In this document: piece by piece, positions 47,924-52,189 of the stretch
Layout: every line of letters begins with the position of its first letter
Numbering within the stretch: position 1 is the stretch's first letter
Position numbers and translations under genes: made by a program
Assembly: GCA_028279185.1 (NCBI GenBank)
Contig: JANQSS010000032.1
Span: 1 to 52,189, forward strand
DNA length: 52,189 bases
DNA from: Saprospiraceae bacterium
GTDB taxonomy: Bacteria > Bacteroidota > Bacteroidia > Chitinophagales > Saprospiraceae
Direction of reading: 5' to 3'
Notes under the pieces: generated by a model
Told to the model about the DNA's origin: nothing
Seen by the model: the letters and a program-made list of their open reading frames with translations, nothing else
The model's database searches: none

Positions 47924-47958
47924 GTAGAAATCACGCATATGTATGTAAAAATCGCGCA
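47924..47958 (-). promoter_or_regulatory. Putative LytTR operator upstream of the fibre/subtilase operon
   Basis: Two direct repeats on the minus strand, TGCGCGATTTTTAC (47958 to 47945) and TGCGTGATTTCTAC (47937 to 47924), are 21 bp apart. They match the pair at 51446-51480 in sequence and spacing. LytTR proteins are known to bind two direct repeats about two helical turns apart. Confidence 0.7.
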
Positions 47959-48103
47959 GATGAAGCGTCACAGGCCTTTGTTGATATGGAACAATTGACT
48001 ATTAATCATTTTCATAAAAAGTGAAATGATAAAAATCTTGATTTGCAATCGATATAGGAGACACGGTTCAGAACACGTTTTGAATCCAGGAGTAAAAGTT
48101 GTA

Positions 48104-48113
48104 CCCATATGGG
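48104..48113. repeat. Perfect 10-bp palindrome CCCATATGGG
   Basis: Located in the divergent promoter region, 164 bp before the kinase ATG; a possible operator. Confidence 0.35.
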
Positions 48114-48238
48114 AGGTGAATTTGGCTCGAAGCCAAAGCAAGACATGATTCTGAATTTTAATCCCGATATTTCGGATACAACAATGAAAGACCACAAATC
48201 ATAGGTTTTATTTTATGCCATAACGCTTAAGGTCAACA

Positions 48239-48255
48239 TGCGATGATCTTTCGCA
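48239..48255. repeat. Inverted repeat TGCGA-N7-TCGCA before the hybrid kinase
   Basis: Perfect 5-bp arms, ending 21 bp before the kinase start codon; a possible operator or leader hairpin. Confidence 0.35.
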
Positions 48256-48276
48256 GTTTTTTCAACTAGCGCGACC

Positions 48277-51200
48277 ATGATCCGTAACTATTTTAAATAC
48301 TCAGCTGTATTTCTCTATTTGTTGGTTTTCTTTTTGGCGATCTGCACTATAGTCAAGGTCGACGGTCAGTCAAAGGCAGACAGCCTTGAAGCCTTGCTGA
48401 ATACCGAAGCCAGCCTAGAAGTACAGCTATCAGCCATGGTTACTTTGTCTGAATTGTTAGCTTATGTGGATGCAGACAAGGCGATGCAATATGGGTTATC
48501 TGCTTTAATGGTGATCGATACCAATGTGCAGAATGAGCAATTAGCACAATTGTATTTGAATTTGGGGATATTGAAACTTAATCAATATAATCTAGAAGAA
48601 GCAGAACATATCTTATCCAAATCACTAGCTATAGCGACAGATTTGCAGCAGAATAAAATAAGAATCCTATGCTATGACAAACTAGCGCTTATAAACGGCC
48701 GCAAAAACAACCCTGAGCTGGGTCATCCACAAATCGATAGTGCAATCGCACTTTCGGAAAAATCCCGAGACACCTTATCCTTGTCTTCAGCCTATTGCAC
48801 CCAGGGGGTGTTATACTATTCAGCTCTTGATTACCCTAATGCACTAAAATCCTTTGAGCGATTCAGACAAGCTGCCACAGCAATAAATCACCTGGATAGA
48901 ATGGCCTTAGCTAATTCGAACCTTTCGACGCTTTACCTCTATAGCATGAACTATGAACTTGCATTAAAGCATAGTGAGTCCGTGATGCGCATTGCTGAAC
49001 AACAAAAAGACAAAGTTGCATTAAGTAAGGCGAACTTTAGCATAGCCAATGTGTATGTTTCGATGTTGGACCATGAAAATAGTTTAAAATTCTATCGTCG
49101 AGCTCAAGTAGGAATGGATGAATCAGCAGAAAATGGCACTTATTTTGCCGGCATTTACATTAATATGGGTAAGATCTTTTCAACTCAAAATCAATTGGAT
49201 TCATCGTTACTCTATATAAAAAAAGGACTTGCCTTACTAGAAGGACTTGAAACACATCAATATTATTCATCAGGTCTTTCCATGTATGGCAATGCACTTA
49301 TAAAAGCGAATAAAATCAATGAAGGAATAACTTATCTGAACCGCGCCTTGATCATAGCTGAAAAAACAAAACAACTGGAGTACCAATGGGATTTGCATGA
49401 AGGTTTGGCGGAGGCCTACGAAAAAATTGGTGTATATGATCGGGCCCTCTTTCATTACCAAAAATTCATAGAAATGCGAGACAGCGCATTCAGTGAAACC
49501 AAGCTCTCCGAAGTGACAGAAATCCGGATGAATTTTGAGTTTGCTGAAAAACAATTGCGGGACTCATTGGCCAATGCGCAAACCCTCTTAACAAAGGATT
49601 TGGAGTTGACCAAAAAGAAAAACGAACAGCGTTATATATTGTATGGCCTTTTATTGATGTGTGGAATACTGGCACTATTATATCGCACCTACAGAAATCA
49701 AGTCAAAGCATCCCGTACGATCGCCGCAGAAAAAAAAGAAGTGGAACGACAAAAAAATCGCGCAGAACAAAGCGAATTGAAACTACAGGAATTGGATGCC
49801 ACCAAAAATCGATTGTATACAAATATTACGCATGAATTTAGAACGCCGTTGACTGTCATTACCGGCATGGCAGCGCAAATAAAAGATAATCCCGACAAGT
49901 GGCTAAATGATGGATTGGATATGGTCGAGCGCAACGGTCATCGACTACTTGGACTCGTCAACCAAATGCTCGATTTGAGTAAATTAGAAAGCGGTACGCT
50001 AAATTTAAATAATAAGCAAGCTGATGTCATTAATTATTTAAGGTATTTAGCTGAGAGTTTGTATTCCTTTTTTGACAGCAAAGAAGTCGGACTCCATTTT
50101 GAAGCTGATCCTGAATCCTATATTATGGATTTTGATGAAATTCGGATGCAACAAATTATTATCAATTTATTATCCAATGCTGCGAAATTCTCCTCTCCCG
50201 GTGATCAGGTTTATCTACAAGTCAGCGCAGAAGCGCATGTTAACGATATTACCGAAAAGAAATTACAGATAACGATTAAAGATACCGGTGCCGGAATTAA
50301 AAAGGATGACTTACCCTTCATTTTCGACCGATTTTATCAAGTGGATGATTCGACAACGCGTGCAAAAGAAGGCTCAGGTATTGGTCTGGCCCTGGTCAAA
50401 GAGCTGATCAAGTTGATGAAAGGTGAGATAAGGGTGACCAGCGAGCTGGGTATTGGCACCACATTTACCATCTTACTACCAATAAGCAATAAAGCTGAAC
50501 TCATCAAGGAGTTACCACCGGTAGAATCTATCAATCCATCATCAATTTCTGGTGTCGAGTCGATGCCTATTATACCACAAATCAATCCTAACATTCATGA
50601 TACTGTTGTTTCTCAACCAACTCTTTTAATTATTGAAGACAATCCAGACGTGGTCACCTACTTGCGTTCTTGCCTCGAAGATGGTTACGAGATTCATGTC
50701 AGTGTAGATGGTGAACAAGGAATAAACAAGGCGTTTGATCTGGTACCTGATGTTATTATTACAGATGTCATGATGCCCAAGAAAGACGGCTTTGAGGTTT
50801 GTCAAGTATTAAAGACGGACCAACGAACCAGCCATATACCTGTCGTCATGCTGACCGCCAAAGCTGATGTTGAAAGTAAATTGACGGGTTTAGATAAAGG
50901 CGCCGACGCTTATCTTTCGAAACCATTTGACAAAAAGGAATTGGACATCCGATTAAAAAAACTACTGGAGTTGCGAAGTACCTTGCAAATTTATTATAGC
51001 GCTTTAGCTGGTTTAACCGAGCAGACAGAAGAGATACCAAAACCTCCGACGGCATCGGCATCAGAACATTCATTCGTCAAAAAAATGAGAGAAATCGTAG
51101 AAGAACATTTGTCTGACTACGATTTTGGGGTCGGTCAATTTAGTAAGGAGGCCAACTTTAGCGCGTCGCAATTAAATCGAAAATTATCTGCCTTAACCAA

Positions 51201-51390
51201 CATGTCGTCCAACCAATTTATTAAACATGTTCGATTGAATGAAGCCAAGAAACAACTAAAAGATAAATCGCTCAACATCTCCGAAATTGCATATTCGGTT
51301 GGCTTTAATAATCCAGGATATTTTGGACGTGTATTCAAAAAAGAAGTAGGAATGACGCCGCTGGAATGGCGTGAATCGGTTGTAAATTGA
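48277..51390 (+). CDS. Hybrid two-component sensor kinase with TPR sensor, fused receiver and AraC output domain
   Basis: 1037 residues. Signal peptide or first helix 1-30 (VFLYLLVFFLAICTIVKVDGQ). A periplasmic TPR array occupies about 40-420. A transmembrane helix lies at about 453-473 (YILYGLLLMCGILALLYRTY), then a short coiled coil. The HisKA domain has phosphoacceptor His519 (THEFRTPLTVITG). The HATPase domain has the N box NLLSNAAKFS, DTGAGI, PFIFDRFYQ and GSGIGLALVKELI. A receiver domain (about 780-905) has the acidic pair at 787-788, phosphoacceptor Asp830 (VIITDVMMPKKDG) and Lys882 (LSKPF). The AraC-type DNA-binding domain (about 935-1030) ends SVGFNNPGYFGRVFKKEVG. The whole signalling chain is in one inner-membrane protein. 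The LytTR regulator gene follows after 147 bp with its own operator. Confidence 0.95.
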   Translation: MIRNYFKYSAVFLYLLVFFLAICTIVKVDGQSKADSLEALLNTEASLEVQLSAMVTLSELLAYVDADKAMQYGLSALMVIDTNVQNEQLAQLYLNLGILKLNQYNLEEAEHILSKSLAIATDLQQNKIRILCYDKLALINGRKNNPELGHPQIDSAIALSEKSRDTLSLSSAYCTQGVLYYSALDYPNALKSFERFRQAATAINHLDRMALANSNLSTLYLYSMNYELALKHSESVMRIAEQQKDKVALSKANFSIANVYVSMLDHENSLKFYRRAQVGMDESAENGTYFAGIYINMGKIFSTQNQLDSSLLYIKKGLALLEGLETHQYYSSGLSMYGNALIKANKINEGITYLNRALIIAEKTKQLEYQWDLHEGLAEAYEKIGVYDRALFHYQKFIEMRDSAFSETKLSEVTEIRMNFEFAEKQLRDSLANAQTLLTKDLELTKKKNEQRYILYGLLLMCGILALLYRTYRNQVKASRTIAAEKKEVERQKNRAEQSELKLQELDATKNRLYTNITHEFRTPLTVITGMAAQIKDNPDKWLNDGLDMVERNGHRLLGLVNQMLDLSKLESGTLNLNNKQADVINYLRYLAESLYSFFDSKEVGLHFEADPESYIMDFDEIRMQQIIINLLSNAAKFSSPGDQVYLQVSAEAHVNDITEKKLQITIKDTGAGIKKDDLPFIFDRFYQVDDSTTRAKEGSGIGLALVKELIKLMKGEIRVTSELGIGTTFTILLPISNKAELIKELPPVESINPSSISGVESMPIIPQINPNIHDTVVSQPTLLIIEDNPDVVTYLRSCLEDGYEIHVSVDGEQGINKAFDLVPDVIITDVMMPKKDGFEVCQVLKTDQRTSHIPVVMLTAKADVESKLTGLDKGADAYLSKPFDKKELDIRLKKLLELRSTLQIYYSALAGLTEQTEEIPKPPTASASEHSFVKKMREIVEEHLSDYDFGVGQFSKEANFSASQLNRKLSALTNMSSNQFIKHVRLNEAKKQLKDKSLNISEIAYSVGFNNPGYFGRVFKKEVGMTPLEWRESVVN

Positions 51391-51445
51391 ACGTCGAAGG
51401 AAACAGAGCCTAAATTGGTCGAATTTATTGATTCAGACTGCAATG

Positions 51446-51480
51446 TGCGTGAATTATACTACCATTTGCGTGATTTGTAC
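51446..51480 (+). promoter_or_regulatory. Putative LytTR operator upstream of the LytTR regulator gene
   Basis: Two direct repeats, TGCGTGAATTATAC (51446-51459) and TGCGTGATTTGTAC (51467-51480), have 21-bp period. They match the pair at 47924-47958. If the LytTR frame were started at the upstream TTG (51415) these repeats would be inside the coding region, which argues for the ATG at 51538. Confidence 0.7.
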
Positions 51481-51503
51481 ATTGCCTACCGCGCTTATTG
51501 TTT

Positions 51504-51511
51504 CAATTTTG
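51504..51511 (+). promoter_or_regulatory. -7-like element of the LytTR gene
   Basis: CAATTTTG differs from TAnnTTTG only in the first base and begins exactly 23 nt after the proximal operator repeat. Transcription would then start near 51516-51518, downstream of the in-frame ATG at 51514, leaving 51538 as the first usable start. Confidence 0.5.
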
Positions 51512-51537
51512 TGATGTATCAAGAATTACCAATCACC

Positions 51538-52074
51538 ATGAATAAAGTCCATCAGCTCGTCCCTCTTCATTTACAAGTTGCTCATCAAAGGAAAGACATC
51601 ACATTAAGACAAGAATTGGCCGAACTGAAAGCGACCATGCAACAGTTAATCGGGCAGATCCAGGCAAACCGAGATGTTAAGGTTAGCCCTCCCTTGAATA
51701 TTTCCACTAAAAACGGTAAGCTAATTGTAACTCGGGAAGCAATCATCTATGGCCAGGCATTGGGAAACTATACGCGCATATTTGTCTGTAGGCAAAGGCA
51801 TTCAAATATCATTTCTGGAGAAGCGGAATTTGATGATGGCAAGTTGGCATCATATCTATTATCAAAAACCCTCAAGCAAACAAGTCAATTGATCAATGAT
51901 CCATCATTTATCCGATGTCATCAGTCGTTCTTGGTAAATTCAATTTATGTGACCGCCCTGACAAAAACAGAAATTGTTCTAATCACAAAAAACAGAATTC
52001 CTATCGCTAGAAGACGTAAGCGGGCAGTGCTACAGCATTTTTCATCCGCGAATAAATTGAAACCTACCGATTGA
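51538..52074 (+). CDS. Stand-alone LytTR-family DNA-binding regulator
   Basis: 178 residues from the ATG at 51538; the frame is open upstream to a TTG at 51415 and an ATG at 51514, but the operator and -7-like element lie in that stretch. Residues about 18-45 form a short coiled coil (LRQELAELKATMQQLIGQ). The LytTR domain (about 52-168) has ISTKNGKLIVTREAIIYGQA, then YTRIFV, the signature SFIRCHQSFLVNSIYV and a basic end (IARRRKRAVLQHF). There is no receiver domain, so phosphorylation control must come from elsewhere or be absent. The upstream hybrid kinase is the obvious candidate sensor, but that is inference. Confidence 0.9.
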   Translation: MNKVHQLVPLHLQVAHQRKDITLRQELAELKATMQQLIGQIQANRDVKVSPPLNISTKNGKLIVTREAIIYGQALGNYTRIFVCRQRHSNIISGEAEFDDGKLASYLLSKTLKQTSQLINDPSFIRCHQSFLVNSIYVTALTKTEIVLITKNRIPIARRRKRAVLQHFSSANKLKPTD

Positions 52075-52189
52075 GATTTGCACAAACAGCTGCAGAACAT
52101 TCCAGAAAAATACAAAACTTAGTATTACGTAAAATTGCGGCAACCTAACATCAAACATCGAAATTCAATAAGTATTCAGATACTGAAGA

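Larger units (their letters stand above)
47823..48276. other. 454-bp divergent promoter region between the fibre/subtilase operon and the hybrid kinase gene
   Basis: It holds the LytTR-type operator (47924-47958, minus), its -7-like element (47893-47900), the palindrome CCCATATGGG (48104-48113), a 7-bp hairpin TTTGGCT/AGCCAAA (48121-48137) and a TGCGA-N7-TCGCA inverted repeat (48239-48255) 21 bp before the kinase ATG. No gene is supported in it. Confidence 0.6.

Noticed and set aside
48060-48140. Possible tRNA-like segment (TTTTGAATCC with nearby stem)
   Set aside because: No acceptor stem or anticodon arm could be formed; only a short isolated hairpin is present.
47968-48197. Two minus-strand frames of 75 and 61 codons in the divergent promoter region
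   Set aside because: They overlap in different frames, have no plausible protein features, and the region carries operators and palindromes instead.
51415-51537. Longer N-terminus of the LytTR protein from TTG 51415 or ATG 51514
   Set aside because: The LytTR-type operator repeats and the -7-like element lie in this stretch, and the inferred transcription start is downstream of 51514.

Overview
The window looks like a chromosomal segment of a Bacteroidota bacterium, probably of the Saprospiria/Lewinella type (the class is inference). Evidence: several secreted proteins end in type IX secretion (T9SS) C-terminal sorting domains; TAnnTTTG-type promoter elements precede pyrG, purM and glnN; glutamine synthetase is the ~730-residue type III enzyme; PurM is the ~390-residue Bacteroidota form. 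Base composition is moderately AT-rich and the gene content is chromosomal. I saw no tRNA, rRNA, CRISPR array, insertion sequence, phage or plasmid gene.

Layout. 1-3839 (-): the first 1279 codons of a very large secreted repeat protein that runs off the left edge. 4359-8149 (-): periplasmic HtrA-like protease, purM, a sterol-desaturase-family membrane oxygenase and a rhodanese lipoprotein. 8355-10547 (+): type III glutamine synthetase. 10681-16353 (+): a TPR-CHAT caspase-like membrane protein followed by a DUF5686 outer-membrane-type protein. 16350-18832: a small membrane protein, then pyrG overlapping a TrmH/SpoU RNA methyltransferase. 18835-23652 (-): a small conserved protein, a 10-Asp-box propeller protein with a T9SS tail, a lipoprotein and a membrane protein. 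A ~1 kb gap with one degraded coding remnant precedes clpB (24663-27272). 27658-33266 (+): a DUF1800, DUF1501, PA14/discoidin operon. 33517-43783: a run of T9SS cargo proteins interrupted by a bestrophin-like channel and a VOC protein; the last cargo gene is split by an in-frame TGA. 44099-47822 (-): a GNAT acetyltransferase, an S8 subtilase and a fibre-like repeat protein. 48277-52074 (+): a hybrid sensor kinase with fused receiver and AraC domains, then a stand-alone LytTR regulator.

How the parts may work together. The strongest non-obvious signal is regulatory. Two places, upstream of the LytTR regulator (51446-51480) and upstream of the fibre/subtilase operon (47924-47958, minus strand), carry the same direct repeat TGCGYGAWTTNTAC at exactly 21-bp period. 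In both, the repeat is followed after exactly 23 bp by a -7-like element that lacks its first T. This is LytTR-type operator geometry and suggests that the LytTR protein activates itself and the divergently placed surface/protease operon, with the hybrid kinase between them as a likely sensor. A second strong observation is that the two reading frames at 40868-43783 form one seven-repeat beta-propeller gene in which a repeat-conserved Trp codon (TGG) has become TGA.

Much of the window encodes exported surface proteins. No T9SS machinery gene lies inside it, so secretion must depend on genes elsewhere.
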